Assembly (NCBI GenBank): GCA_035692985.1
Contig: DASSHG010000005.1
Span: forward strand, 44,237-108,236
DNA length: 64,000 bases
Origin: JARIHC01 sp035692985
GTDB lineage: Bacteria > Patescibacteriota > Saccharimonadia > Saccharimonadales > UBA4665
Direction of reading: 5' to 3'
The notes under the pieces are model-generated. The model made no database searches. It had not been told where the DNA came from and worked only from the letters and a program-made list of their open reading frames with translations. Shown here piece after piece: positions 1-7,977 of this stretch. A program made the position numbers and the translations under genes. Numbering within the stretch: position 1 is the first letter of the stretch; each line of letters starts with the position of its first letter.

Positions 1-1033
1 TGAGGTCCATCAATTTCTTGAGGCGGTTGTTGCGGTTGATAACCCTGCGATACAAGTCGTTCAAGTCAGAGGTAGCAAAACGGCCGCCAGTCAGCTGGAC
101 CATCGGCCTTAGGTCGGGCGGGATAACCGGCAGCACGCTGACGCACATCGAACTGGGCTTAATGCCGGCCCGATCCATGGACTCCAGCAGGCGCAGGCGC
201 TTCATCAGCTTCTTCTTACGCTGGCCTTTGGCATCTTCGGCTTCTTTTGTCAGGTCTTTGATTAACTGCTTGAGATCAATTTCTTTCAGTAAATCTTGAA
301 GAGCGGCCCCGCCCATGCCGACAGTGATGATTTTTCGCAGTTCAGCCGGCAAGTTGCGGTAATCGGTCTCGTTAATGAGATTATAGTGGTCCAGCGCCAG
401 CAATTGGTCGCGGTAAGCCTCAAAGTCCTGGGTAACTTCTTCCAACTCTTTGGTCTGGGCCTCGGCCAGGGCTTTGACGTTGGCGTCTTCGGCCTTGGCT
501 TCCTTTTCGTAGCGCAGCTTGATAGCATCTTTGGCGGCAGCGAATTCAGCTTCTTTATCGGCCAGCAGCTGGTCGCGCTTCTTGGTATCAACGCTTTTGA
601 TGATATAACTGGCAAAATAAGCCACTCGTTCCAGGTTCTTAACGGTCAGTCCGAGCAACAGTCCCATAGCACTAGGCGTGCCGCGCAGGAACCAGATATG
701 CGATACCGGCACGGCCAGATTGATGTGGCCCATGCGCTCGCGCCGGACGATGCTGCGGGTTACTAGCTCGCCTTTTTTGTCGACGGCGGCCTCACGGCTG
801 CGCACACCTTTATATTTAGCGTCATGCGGGTTGATGTCTTTGACCGGACCAAAGATGCGCTCGCAAAAGAGCCCGTCGCGCTCCGGTTTCTGAGTACGGT
901 AGTTGATAGTTTCCGGTTTGGTGACCTCGCCGTAGCTCCAATCTAGGATGTCGTCGGCGCTGGCAATGGCCAAGCGGACAGCATCAAAATCAGCGATGTC
1001 GGTGCCGTTATTGCTGTAGCGTTGCGGTGTCAT
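1..1033 (-). CDS. rpoC: RNA polymerase beta' subunit, N-terminal part (gene runs off left edge)
   Basis: First 344 codons of the largest catalytic subunit of RNA polymerase. Ordered motifs identify it: PETINYRT, ERDGLFCERIFGP (about residues 51-63), VRRERMGH (96-103), VSHIWFLRG, PPDLRPMVQL and FATSDLNDLYRRVINRN near the window edge. The ATG at 1033 shares its A with the TAA of rpoB (TAATG), so the two are translationally coupled. Odd feature: the zinc-binding domain that normally follows FGPVKD has the usual length but none of the four cysteine ligands; the expected positions are P69, D71, V84 and K87. Catalytic motifs lie outside the window. Identity is certain; the functional effect of the lost zinc site is inference. 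Confidence 0.98.
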   Translation of the reverse strand, partial: MTPQRYSNNGTDIADFDAVRLAIASADDILDWSYGEVTKPETINYRTQKPERDGLFCERIFGPVKDINPHDAKYKGVRSREAAVDKKGELVTRSIVRRERMGHINLAVPVSHIWFLRGTPSAMGLLLGLTVKNLERVAYFASYIIKSVDTKKRDQLLADKEAEFAAAKDAIKLRYEKEAKAEDANVKALAEAQTKELEEVTQDFEAYRDQLLALDHYNLINETDYRNLPAELRKIITVGMGGAALQDLLKEIDLKQLIKDLTKEAEDAKGQRKKKLMKRLRLLESMDRAGIKPSSMCVSVLPVIPPDLRPMVQLTGGRFATSDLNDLYRRVINRNNRLKKLMDL

Positions 1034-4000
1034 TAGGCTTCCCCTTCTTTGGTGTTTTCATCATTATCGTCATCGGTGGTCACGACCGATGCTGTTGCTA
1101 GGCCCTCGTCAGCGCCAGCCTCTTCTTCGGTCTCAAATTCATCGCCAACGGTTTCTTCGGTTACGTCGATGTCCGATACGGCCGCTTGCGGCACCTCGAC
1201 CTCGGCCGGGTGGCTGGCCTCATCCTGGATGTTGCTGGCCAGTACGGCTTCGGCATCGACCATTTTATCGGAATGAACCAGGTCAACTTTTAGGCCAAGA
1301 CCTTGCAGTTCTTTGACCAGAACGTTAAAGCTTTCCGGAACTTTCGGCCCGACGATCGGTGTCTTCTTGATGATCGATTCGTAAGCTTTGCTGCGGCCGT
1401 AAACGTCATCAGATTTAATGGTCAGCATTTCCTGCAGGGTGCTGGCCGCGCCATACGCCTCCAGGGCCCAGACTTCCATTTCGCCAAAGCGCTGACCGCC
1501 GTTTTGGGCTTTGCCGCCGAGAGGCTGCTGGGTGACCATAGTGTACGGGCCGGTCGAGCGGGCGTGGATCTTGTCGGCCACCATGTGATTGAGCTTAATC
1601 ATGTACATGCTGCCAGTCGTGACGCGCTCCTTAAACTCTTGGCCGGTGCGGCCGTCATATAGGATCTGTTTACCATCTTCCGGCAAACCGGCTTCTTTCA
1701 AGAGCTCCTGTATTTTGCTGACCGGCACACCATTGAACGACGGGCTGGCGACACTCATACCGAGTGACCGCGCGGCCATGCCGAGGTGCGTTTCGAACAG
1801 CTGTCCGACGTTCATGCGCGACGGCACGCCAAGCGGGTTCAAAACTATATCCACCGGTGTACCGTCCGGCATGAAAGGCATATCCTCAACTGGCAAAATG
1901 CGGGCAATAACGCCTTTGTTACCGTGGCGGCCACCCAGCTTATCGCCAACGGCAATCTTACGCATTTGGGCTACGAAAACCTGGATTTGCTTAATGACGC
2001 CGGCTTTTAGTTCGTGGCCGTTTTCGCGGCTAAAAATCTTTACACCAACTACTTTGCCGTGCTTGCCGTTACTCATGCGCTGCGAGGTATCCCGGACTTC
2101 CTTGGCTTTTTCGCCGAAGATTGCGCGCAGCAGGCGCTCCTCGGAGCTGAGCTCCTGCTCGCCCTTAGGAGTAATCTTGCCCACTAGGATGTCGCCGGGG
2201 TGGACCTCAGCGCCGATGCGGACAATGCCTTCTTCGTCAAGATGGCGCAAAGTTTCTTCGGAAACGTTCGGGATATCGGAGGTAATGATTTCCGGACCCA
2301 GCTTAGTTTCACGGACTTCAATCATGAAATCGACAATGTGGACGCTAGTTAGCGTGTCATCTTCGACCAGCTTGCGGCTGATGATGATGGCGTCCTCGAA
2401 GTTGTAACCGGCCCACGGCATAAAGGCCACGATGAGGTCTTTGCCTAGTGCCAGTTCGCCATTCTCGATTGACATGCCTTCGCACAGCACATCGCCGGCC
2501 TTAACTTTATCGCCGGTGCTAACTACAACTTTCTGGTTGATAGATGTACCTTCGTTACTGCGTACGAAACGCTGCGGTTCGTAAGTCTTGCTGCCCTTGG
2601 CGTACTTCACGACCACTTCCTGGGCGGTGGCTTTGGTAACCTGTCCGGTGCCTTCCGCCAAAATCACCTGGCCGGTGTTATGGGCAGCGGCAACTTCCAG
2701 GCCGGTACCGACTATCGGCGCGCTTGGTTGGATCAGCGGTACAGCCTGGCGCTGCTGGTTGCTGCCCATCAGCGAACGATAGACGTAGTTTTTCTCAATA
2801 AAAGGAATCAGCCCGGCACTGGAGCCGATAATCTGGTTGCGTGAGGCATCCAGGTGGGTTATTTCGCCGGCGTCCACTTCACCGGAGTTAAGGTGCGAGC
2901 GGGCGCTAACGCGGTCGTGCACGAAGTAGCCCTCGTCATCAATTTCGGTACCGCCGCCGGCAATGATAGCGGCGCCTTCTTCATAGGCATCCAGGTAGAC
3001 GATTTCGGCGGTTACTTTCGCTTTTACCGGCCATGTGACTTTGGTCTTGACCTTCGCCAGCTTGGCGGCAGCGGCAGCTGTTACTTTAGTGCCGGCTTTA
3101 ACTATTACGGTGCCTCGCTCGTTAGCCAGATCTTCGCGGGCAATATGGCCGGTGATCTCTTTAGCCGTAGCGGCGTTGACAACTTTCCGGTACGGTGTCT
3201 CGATGAAGCCGTAATCGTTGACACGGGCATAGTTGGCCAGGTTCAATACCAGGCCGATGTTGGCGCCTTCAGGCGTTTCGACGGCGCAAATGCGGCCGTA
3301 GTGGGTAGCATGGGCGTCGCGGACCTCAAAGCCGGCGCGTTCGCGACTCAGACCACCGGGTCCCATGGAGCTCAGACGGCGCTTGTGCGCCAGCTCGCTC
3401 AAAGGATTGATCTGGTCCATAAATTGGCTCAGCTGGCTGGAGGCGAAGAATTCGCGCACCGCGGCGACCACCGGCCGGGCATTAATTAACTGGCCGGGCG
3501 TAACGGTTTCAATCTCGGACATTGACATACGGTCTTTGGTGTTGCGCTCCATGCGCAGCAGTCCAATCCGGAACTGACGCTGCACTAGCTCACCGACCAG
3601 CTTGACGCGCCGGTTAGCCAGGCTGTCAATATCGTCAGCCGGTTCCTGGGTATTATTCAACCGGATAATCTCGGCGATTATGGCCTCGATATCTTCTAAG
3701 CGCATCACCCTGTTCTTCATGGTGTTGGGCACATTGAGGTCCAACCGTTTGTTGAGTTTGTAGCGGCCAACCTTGCTGAAATCAAAACGCTTATAGTTAT
3801 AGAACATGTTTTCGATCAGCGACTTGGCGTTATCCACGGTTGCCAGGTCGCCCGGCCGCAAACGGCGGTAAACTTCGATCAAAGCGTCGTTCTGTCCGTG
3901 CGTGGGGTCTTTGGCTAGCGTCGCGTCTAGATAATTAAACTCTCCGGTATCAACATGTTTAAAAGCTTCACGCATCCGGCTCTCGGTGACACCGAGCGCC

Positions 4001-4581
4001 CGCAGCAAAGTGGTGACGGCGATTTTTCGTTTGCGGTCAATCTTGACGAACAACGCGCCGTTGGCGGCCGTCTCGAATTCCAGCCAGGCGCCCCGGCCTG
4101 GGATAACTTTAGCACCGTACAAATTGGAGGTACCATGCAGCTCGGATGTGAAGAAAACGCCGGCCGAACGGATCAGCTGGCTGACAACCACGCGCTCGGC
4201 ACCGTTGATCACGAATGTACCGCGGCTGGTCATCCAAGGGTAGTCACCGAGGTAAATTTCCTGCTCTTTGACCTCGCCGGTAACTTTGTTGGTCAGCTCG
4301 ACATTAGCCATCAGCGGCGCTTCGAAGCTGACATTATTTTCGCGGGCCTGCGACTCTGTCAATTTCGGGTCGCCAAAGTGATAATCTTTAAACCCTAACG
4401 ACAATTTAGCGCCCGTATAGTCGTCAATCGGGCTGATTTCAGCCAATAGTTCGCCGAGTCCCTCTTCTATGAACCACTGGAATGAACGGTTCTGGTGGTC
4501 TACCAAACTTGGTAAGTCGAGCGCGTCATCGGTACTGGTAAAGTACACGCGTTGCGCTTTGGTGCTGGATGCTTTCGCCAT
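1033..4581 (-). CDS. rpoB: RNA polymerase beta subunit
   Basis: Beta subunit of RNA polymerase, 1182 aa. The rifampicin region lies at about residues 380-406 (SSQLSQFMDQINPLSELAHK) with the Asp, His and Ser positions intact and Ile where E. coli has Asn518. Further marks are ERAGFEVRDAHATHYGR, the catalytic-centre stretch GDKLGGRHGNKG and the GGQRFGEMEVWALEAYGA C-terminal motif. The last ~65 residues form an acidic Glu/Asp/Thr-rich tail. I chose the ATG at 4581 (MAKASST) because AGGGAGA lies about 10 nt upstream; an in-frame TTG at 4623 would add 14 residues but has no support. A consensus promoter is found at 4769-4797, giving a leader of ~180 nt. Overlaps rpoC by one base. Confidence 0.98.
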   Translation of the reverse strand: MAKASSTKAQRVYFTSTDDALDLPSLVDHQNRSFQWFIEEGLGELLAEISPIDDYTGAKLSLGFKDYHFGDPKLTESQARENNVSFEAPLMANVELTNKVTGEVKEQEIYLGDYPWMTSRGTFVINGAERVVVSQLIRSAGVFFTSELHGTSNLYGAKVIPGRGAWLEFETAANGALFVKIDRKRKIAVTTLLRALGVTESRMREAFKHVDTGEFNYLDATLAKDPTHGQNDALIEVYRRLRPGDLATVDNAKSLIENMFYNYKRFDFSKVGRYKLNKRLDLNVPNTMKNRVMRLEDIEAIIAEIIRLNNTQEPADDIDSLANRRVKLVGELVQRQFRIGLLRMERNTKDRMSMSEIETVTPGQLINARPVVAAVREFFASSQLSQFMDQINPLSELAHKRRLSSMGPGGLSRERAGFEVRDAHATHYGRICAVETPEGANIGLVLNLANYARVNDYGFIETPYRKVVNAATAKEITGHIAREDLANERGTVIVKAGTKVTAAAAAKLAKVKTKVTWPVKAKVTAEIVYLDAYEEGAAIIAGGGTEIDDEGYFVHDRVSARSHLNSGEVDAGEITHLDASRNQIIGSSAGLIPFIEKNYVYRSLMGSNQQRQAVPLIQPSAPIVGTGLEVAAAHNTGQVILAEGTGQVTKATAQEVVVKYAKGSKTYEPQRFVRSNEGTSINQKVVVSTGDKVKAGDVLCEGMSIENGELALGKDLIVAFMPWAGYNFEDAIIISRKLVEDDTLTSVHIVDFMIEVRETKLGPEIITSDIPNVSEETLRHLDEEGIVRIGAEVHPGDILVGKITPKGEQELSSEERLLRAIFGEKAKEVRDTSQRMSNGKHGKVVGVKIFSRENGHELKAGVIKQIQVFVAQMRKIAVGDKLGGRHGNKGVIARILPVEDMPFMPDGTPVDIVLNPLGVPSRMNVGQLFETHLGMAARSLGMSVASPSFNGVPVSKIQELLKEAGLPEDGKQILYDGRTGQEFKERVTTGSMYMIKLNHMVADKIHARSTGPYTMVTQQPLGGKAQNGGQRFGEMEVWALEAYGAASTLQEMLTIKSDDVYGRSKAYESIIKKTPIVGPKVPESFNVLVKELQGLGLKVDLVHSDKMVDAEAVLASNIQDEASHPAEVEVPQAAVSDIDVTEETVGDEFETEEEAGADEGLATASVVTTDDDNDENTKEGEA

Positions 4582-4768
4582 GCGTATGCTATCTCCCTGG
4601 TTATAATTGCTATGAGCCGGCAATCAAATTCATGCCCATTGATTGCCCGCGATGGTTTTTACAGATGGTTTTTTTGTTATTTTTTGATTCGGCCGAAGAT
4701 CCTAAGAAGGGGGTTTTGGACATATTTTTGACAATAGGCTACCCGACTTACACTACTTCTTGCTTACC

Positions 4769-4797
4769 ATTGTGCCGCACACGACTCGGATTGTCAA
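4769..4797 (-). promoter_or_regulatory. Predicted sigma-70-type promoter for rpoBC
   Basis: On the minus strand TTGACA (4797-4792), a 17-nt spacer and CACAAT (4774-4769). The -35 is a perfect consensus. It starts directly after the stop of the GNAT gene, about 190 nt upstream of rpoB, in the only noncoding stretch there. Confidence 0.6.
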
Positions 4798-4798
4798 C

Positions 4799-5485
4799 TC
4801 AAAGGGCAATGTTGCCGGCGCTTTCCAAACTACTGGCGATATCCTCTAAAGTAGCTTGGCCTTCGCTCGTATAGCGAACCTGAGGCAATTGAACCGAATC
4901 AGACGACGGCATCTCAATCACAAAACTACCCGGCCCCTCTACAGCATGCATGCCTAAACGTCTGAACCATGAGTTGGCCCTATCGTTGCCTTCGAAAGCA
5001 TCAAGGGCTAGGCTGCGCCGCATATCGAATTCCCCCGATGTCAGGGCGGCGAACAACATTGTTTTGCCTATACACTTGCTTTGCCACCCTGGTGCAACTA
5101 CGATATCGTTTAGGTAGCAATTCGGCGCTTGCAGGCGCGTTTTTTGCAATTTGAAAGCGCGGGACGGCGTGGTTTTCACGAGCGCTCGCTGAGAGCTATA
5201 GTCCCCCTTTTGGTCAGGTGCAATCCAGTAAGCCGAGCCATCTGCGATGGAGCGTTTCATGCGCTCCCCATGACTATAAATTTTTTTCATATTATCGGGT
5301 CCGAAAAACCAATCAAAGGTTCCGGTAGGAAGATTGCCGTTCGGCCTTTCGAACTGATTAGCGTATGCCTTGGCCAATAAATTCAAGGTTGCAGACGCCA
5401 CCGAAGCGTCAATCTCGTTTCCCTCCCTGATCTTCCCGATCATAACTGGGTCAGCATCTCTGAGATTAAATTTTACGGACTCCAC
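4799..5485 (-). CDS. GNAT-family N-acetyltransferase
   Basis: Probable acyl-CoA-dependent N-acetyltransferase, 228 aa. The C-terminal half carries the GNAT core: a beta strand LNDIVVAPGWQ, then the acyl-CoA pyrophosphate loop QSKCIGK (Q-x-x-x-x-G/A type) and helix, and later LDAFEGNDRANSWFRRLGM, the usual motif-B region. The N-terminal ~110 residues are not recognised. The start is GTG at 5485, five nt after the stop of the preceding gene, with GAAGG about 9 nt upstream; the two genes are probably co-transcribed from the promoter at 6058-6086. The acceptor substrate cannot be told from sequence. Confidence 0.8.
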   Translation of the reverse strand: MESVKFNLRDADPVMIGKIREGNEIDASVASATLNLLAKAYANQFERPNGNLPTGTFDWFFGPDNMKKIYSHGERMKRSIADGSAYWIAPDQKGDYSSQRALVKTTPSRAFKLQKTRLQAPNCYLNDIVVAPGWQSKCIGKTMLFAALTSGEFDMRRSLALDAFEGNDRANSWFRRLGMHAVEGPGSFVIEMPSSDSVQLPQVRYTSEGQATLEDIASSLESAGNIAL

Positions 5486-5490
5486 CTTTG

Positions 5491-6051
5491 CTAACCTTCG
5501 CGTGTTTGATGACTGTCCAGTAATACCCGCCCAAAGCCCAGTGGCTGACGAACGGGCTCAGCATCGTAGGTGACTTCGATAGCGCCTTCAATGCGCTGGA
5601 TCATTGGATCTGCTACAACTGCCTCCAGCGTCCGGATCATTCCTGCCTGGTTGCCCATGGCATTCTTCATTTCAGTAAGTACGCCTACAGCCGTACCCAA
5701 TTTATATGCAACGAGTGCTTGATGAAGGTAATCAAGATTAGCATCGGTAGCTTTAAGGTGAATAGGATCACCCAGAAAGCCTTCGCGTGTTTTCTCACGA
5801 CTCAGACGTTGTGCAGTTGACAAAAACTTATCCATACCATGATCCAGAAATTTGCCCATGGTTTCTGCCAGCATTTCGTTATCAGCTCCAGTCCATTCTT
5901 CGAAACTTTTTTCTTCAAAATGAGAATGGTTGTGAGCCGCAATGGCATTGAAAGCCACATGAGCCTCATGTAAGCCGGTAGTATCACTCAATTCAAAATC
6001 AACAAGAAAAACACTGTGGTCATTCTCTGCAGGCGCACTCTCAATTTTCAT
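5491..6051 (-). CDS. Hypothetical protein, 186 aa
   Basis: No family recognised. The protein is soluble and acidic, with no signal peptide or membrane segment, and appears largely helical (stretches such as EEKSFEEWTGADNEMLAETMGKFL). Several His residues near residue 40 (AAHNHSHFEE) could be a metal site but no known motif fits. It is the first gene of a probable two-gene unit with the GNAT gene (spacing 5 nt). The start is fixed by its promoter: the -10 box ends 6 nt before the ATG at 6051, so the mRNA is probably leaderless. Confidence 0.7.
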   Translation of the reverse strand: MKIESAPAENDHSVFLVDFELSDTTGLHEAHVAFNAIAAHNHSHFEEKSFEEWTGADNEMLAETMGKFLDHGMDKFLSTAQRLSREKTREGFLGDPIHLKATDANLDYLHQALVAYKLGTAVGVLTEMKNAMGNQAGMIRTLEAVVADPMIQRIEGAIEVTYDAEPVRQPLGFGRVLLDSHQTREG

Positions 6052-6057
6052 GATTAA

Positions 6058-6086
6058 AAAATACCATATTGAACACGTTTAGTCAA
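6058..6086 (-). promoter_or_regulatory. Promoter abutting start codon (leaderless mRNA) of the 186-aa gene
   Basis: Minus strand: TTGACT (6086-6081), 17-nt spacer, TATTTT (6063-6058) preceded by TGG, then 6 nt and ATG at 6051. Transcription starting about 7 nt after the -10 would begin at the A of the ATG. Confidence 0.65.
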
Positions 6087-6127
6087 CTAGCTGTACTAGG
6101 CCTTCGGCGGGCTCTGTATGACGTCGT

Positions 6128-6847
6128 CTATGACAACGTACTTTTAGCTTCGGCTGAGCGAGGCAAAGCGGCGACAGCGGCTTCGATTAAAGTCTCTATT
6201 CGTGAAACATCTGCTTCGCGAGCCGCACGGTTCTGCTCCATATAACTGCCAGATGCTAGATAATTAAACTCTGGCGGGTCAGCCCCATAGTAAGCCTTTA
6301 CCTTTTGAGCTGGTTTGGTGGGATCAATTAAGGCGACAAAGGGCTTATTGTCATCATAACGACCATTCGTTCGTTCATCATCTGTCCAGCCAGCAATAAT
6401 TACCTTCTTTACGGTCGTACTTACAGCTTCTAGCCAAATACTAGATGCTTTTCTCTTATAAGCGAAAAGGACTTCAGCCTCGACAGGGACGTGCTGAGAT
6501 AGAGTGGCGACTTGAACTATACCTTCATGTTCACGATACTCCTTAACCTTTTCCGCCGCATCATCAATCATTCCCGGAAATGTTAGGTTAAAAGACTCGG
6601 CTGTTGTTCTCCCAAAATCAAGAGGCTTCCGGGTAGAATGGCTGGGGAACAGTGATGGTAAGCACTCTGCTAATTCGTTTGTTACACCATTAAAAGTTGT
6701 TGCCGCCGTCACAAACTCGGCCGCCTTTTTCGCAACAGCCAGACTCTCGTCTATATGCTGGCGAAACTCCTCGAATTCATCCTGGCCAAAGCTTATGCGA
6801 GCGCCTACGGCTTTAAATGTATCTAAATCGGTTGCAATCTCTGACAT
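6128..6847 (-). CDS. Hypothetical protein, 239 aa
   Basis: Family not recognised. Soluble, no signal peptide. The first ~70 residues look helical (FEEFRQHIDESLAVAKKAAEFVTAA); the centre has an alternating hydrophobic pattern that suggests beta strands (EAEVLFAYKRKASSIWLEAV, KKVIIAGWTDD); the C-terminus is helical (VSRIETLIEAAVAAL). It lies between clpP and the 186-aa gene but has its own promoter (6855-6883), with the -10 box 7 nt from the ATG, so start at 6847 is well supported. Confidence 0.7.
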   Translation of the reverse strand: MSEIATDLDTFKAVGARISFGQDEFEEFRQHIDESLAVAKKAAEFVTAATTFNGVTNELAECLPSLFPSHSTRKPLDFGRTTAESFNLTFPGMIDDAAEKVKEYREHEGIVQVATLSQHVPVEAEVLFAYKRKASSIWLEAVSTTVKKVIIAGWTDDERTNGRYDDNKPFVALIDPTKPAQKVKAYYGADPPEFNYLASGSYMEQNRAAREADVSRIETLIEAAVAALPRSAEAKSTLS

Positions 6848-6854
6848 GTGCTAT

Positions 6855-6883
6855 ATGATATCACAAATATTGTTTTATTACAA
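6855..6883 (-). promoter_or_regulatory. Promoter abutting start codon of the 239-aa gene
   Basis: Minus strand: TTGTAA (6883-6878), 17-nt spacer, TATCAT (6860-6855), then 7 nt and ATG at 6847. No Shine-Dalgarno can fit, so translation is probably leaderless. Confidence 0.65.
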
Positions 6884-6885
6884 GT

Positions 6886-7494
6886 CTATGATTTCGGCGG
6901 GCTTTTGATGACGTCGTCGACTAAGCCATATTTTTTGGCCTCGGCGGCTGTCAACCACTTGTCGCGCTCCATGTCCTCGTGGATTTTTTTAGGAGTCTGA
7001 CCGGTGTTTTTGGCCATGATTTCTTCGAGCAATTTCTTAATGCGCAGAGATTCGCGCAGATCAATTTCCTGGTCGGTTACCCGGCCGCGAGTGCCGCTGG
7101 ACGGCTGGTGGATCATGGCCGTTGAATTAGGCAGCATGAAACGCTTGCCTTTTGTACCGCTGCTCAGCAGAAACGCGGCGGCCGAAGCCTGCACGCCGAT
7201 GCCGACAGTCTGGATATCATTAGTCACATACTGCATGGTGTCATAAATGGCCAGGGCGTCGTAAACGCTGCCGCCCGGACTGTTAACGTAAAAGAAAATG
7301 TCTTTCTTGGAATCTTCGGCCTGCAGAAACAATAGCTGGGCGACTACCAGGTTAGCGGTGGTTTCGTTGACATCGCTGCCCAGAAAAATGATGCGGTCTT
7401 TTAGGAGCCGCGAATAGATGTCGTAAGCCCGCTCGTAGCGGCCCTCGTTCTCAATGACAGTCGGGATCAACACAGAAGCTTTCGGATTACTCAT
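6886..7494 (-). CDS. clpP: ATP-dependent Clp protease proteolytic subunit
   Basis: Serine peptidase that forms the tetradecameric ClpP barrel and works with ClpC (encoded at 24825). 202 aa, normal length. The nucleophile is in GVQASAAAFLL, the catalytic His in MIHQPSSG and the catalytic Asp in MERDKWLTAAEAKKYGLVDD; the usual A-A-S-M-G around the nucleophile is replaced by Q-A-S-A-A. An upstream ATG at 7503 lies inside the -10 box TATCAT (7507-7502), so the true start is most likely the ATG at 7494 (MSNPKAS), 7 nt after the -10, on a leaderless mRNA. A perfect CIRCE operator overlaps the promoter, so heat-shock control by HrcA is expected. Confidence 0.97.
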   Translation of the reverse strand: MSNPKASVLIPTVIENEGRYERAYDIYSRLLKDRIIFLGSDVNETTANLVVAQLLFLQAEDSKKDIFFYVNSPGGSVYDALAIYDTMQYVTNDIQTVGIGVQASAAAFLLSSGTKGKRFMLPNSTAMIHQPSSGTRGRVTDQEIDLRESLRIKKLLEEIMAKNTGQTPKKIHEDMERDKWLTAAEAKKYGLVDDVIKSPPKS

Positions 7495-7501
7495 GCTATT
7501 C

Positions 7502-7530
7502 ATGATACGAAATTAGCACTCGGTAGTCAA
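7502..7530 (-). promoter_or_regulatory. clpP promoter, -35 box inside CIRCE
   Basis: Minus strand: TTGACT (7530-7525), 17-nt spacer, TATCAT (7507-7502). The -35 occupies the first six bases of the nine-base spacer of the CIRCE element, so HrcA binding would directly block RNA polymerase. Confidence 0.7.
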
Positions 7531-7539
7531 GAGTGCTAA
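7513..7539. promoter_or_regulatory. CIRCE operator (HrcA binding site) of clpP
   Basis: Perfect inverted repeat TTAGCACTC-N9-GAGTGCTAA, the consensus of the controlling inverted repeat of chaperone expression bound by the HrcA repressor. It lies directly upstream of clpP. A second perfect copy precedes clpC at 27365. Confidence 0.95.
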
Positions 7540-7601
7540 TACAGTATAATGGCCTGGGAGCCAAGTCGCAGGTAAGAGCGGGAATCACTCGGTTTCACAG
7601 C

Positions 7602-7632
7602 AGAGAGCGACTGGACCAGCCCGCCGCTCTCT
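7602..7632 (-). terminator. GC-rich hairpin at the end of the 101-aa gene
   Basis: Perfect 8-bp inverted repeat AGAGAGCG (7602-7609) / CGCTCTCT (7625-7632), with an inner CTGG/CCAG pairing. It overlaps the stop codon of the 7632-7937 gene. There is no T-run after it on either strand, so intrinsic termination is uncertain; it could instead protect an mRNA 3' end. Confidence 0.35.
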
Positions 7633-7937
7633 TATCGCTCGGCTTGCGCTAATATCGGGTAGAAAAAATACTCCACGTCATCACATAGGTTGTCAATGAT
7701 ATTGTCAGCATGTCTCTGGGTTAAGCCGTGGTAGTCATAATCCGGCGCCTGTAAGCTGATTCTTGCAAGCCCTTGCAAAACACGTTCGCTGGCGGCCTCG
7801 CCAAGTGGGAACGGCGTGGTTATACGATTTATCTCTAGTGTTAGTTTGCTATCAGTGGAAATTTCTGCCGCTAATTGACAAAGGGTCCTGTCGGCGGTTT
7901 TTTCAACGAATATTTCACCACCGTTTAACTCAATCAT
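7632..7937 (-). CDS. Hypothetical protein, 101 aa
   Basis: Small acidic protein with no recognised domain, signal or membrane segment. The N-terminal half has alternating hydrophobic residues (GGEIFVEKTADRTLCQLAAE), the C-terminal half is helical and ends with DVEYFFYPILAQAER. It has its own promoter; the -10 box ends 7 nt before the ATG at 7937, which supports that start and a leaderless mRNA. It sits between trigger factor and clpP, but no functional link can be shown. Confidence 0.6.
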   Translation of the reverse strand: MIELNGGEIFVEKTADRTLCQLAAEISTDSKLTLEINRITTPFPLGEAASERVLQGLARISLQAPDYDYHGLTQRHADNIIDNLCDDVEYFFYPILAQAER

Positions 7938-7944
7938 AATTAAT

Positions 7945-7973
7945 AAAATAACATATTAGTGTTGATAACGCAA
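7945..7973 (-). promoter_or_regulatory. Promoter abutting start codon of the 101-aa gene
   Basis: Minus strand: TTGCGT (7973-7968), 17-nt spacer, TATTTT (7950-7945), 7 nt, ATG at 7937. Confidence 0.55.
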
Positions 7974-7977
7974 GTAA

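Noticed and set aside
1049..4398. Long plus-strand frames opposite rpoB (for example 1589-2407, 272 aa)
   Set aside because: They lie wholly inside rpoB on the other strand, have no ribosome site, and arise from the GC-rich codon pattern.
7560..7632. T-box or tRNA-like element in the hairpin region upstream of clpP
   Set aside because: No T-box core sequence and no synthetase gene downstream, and clpP transcription appears to start after it.
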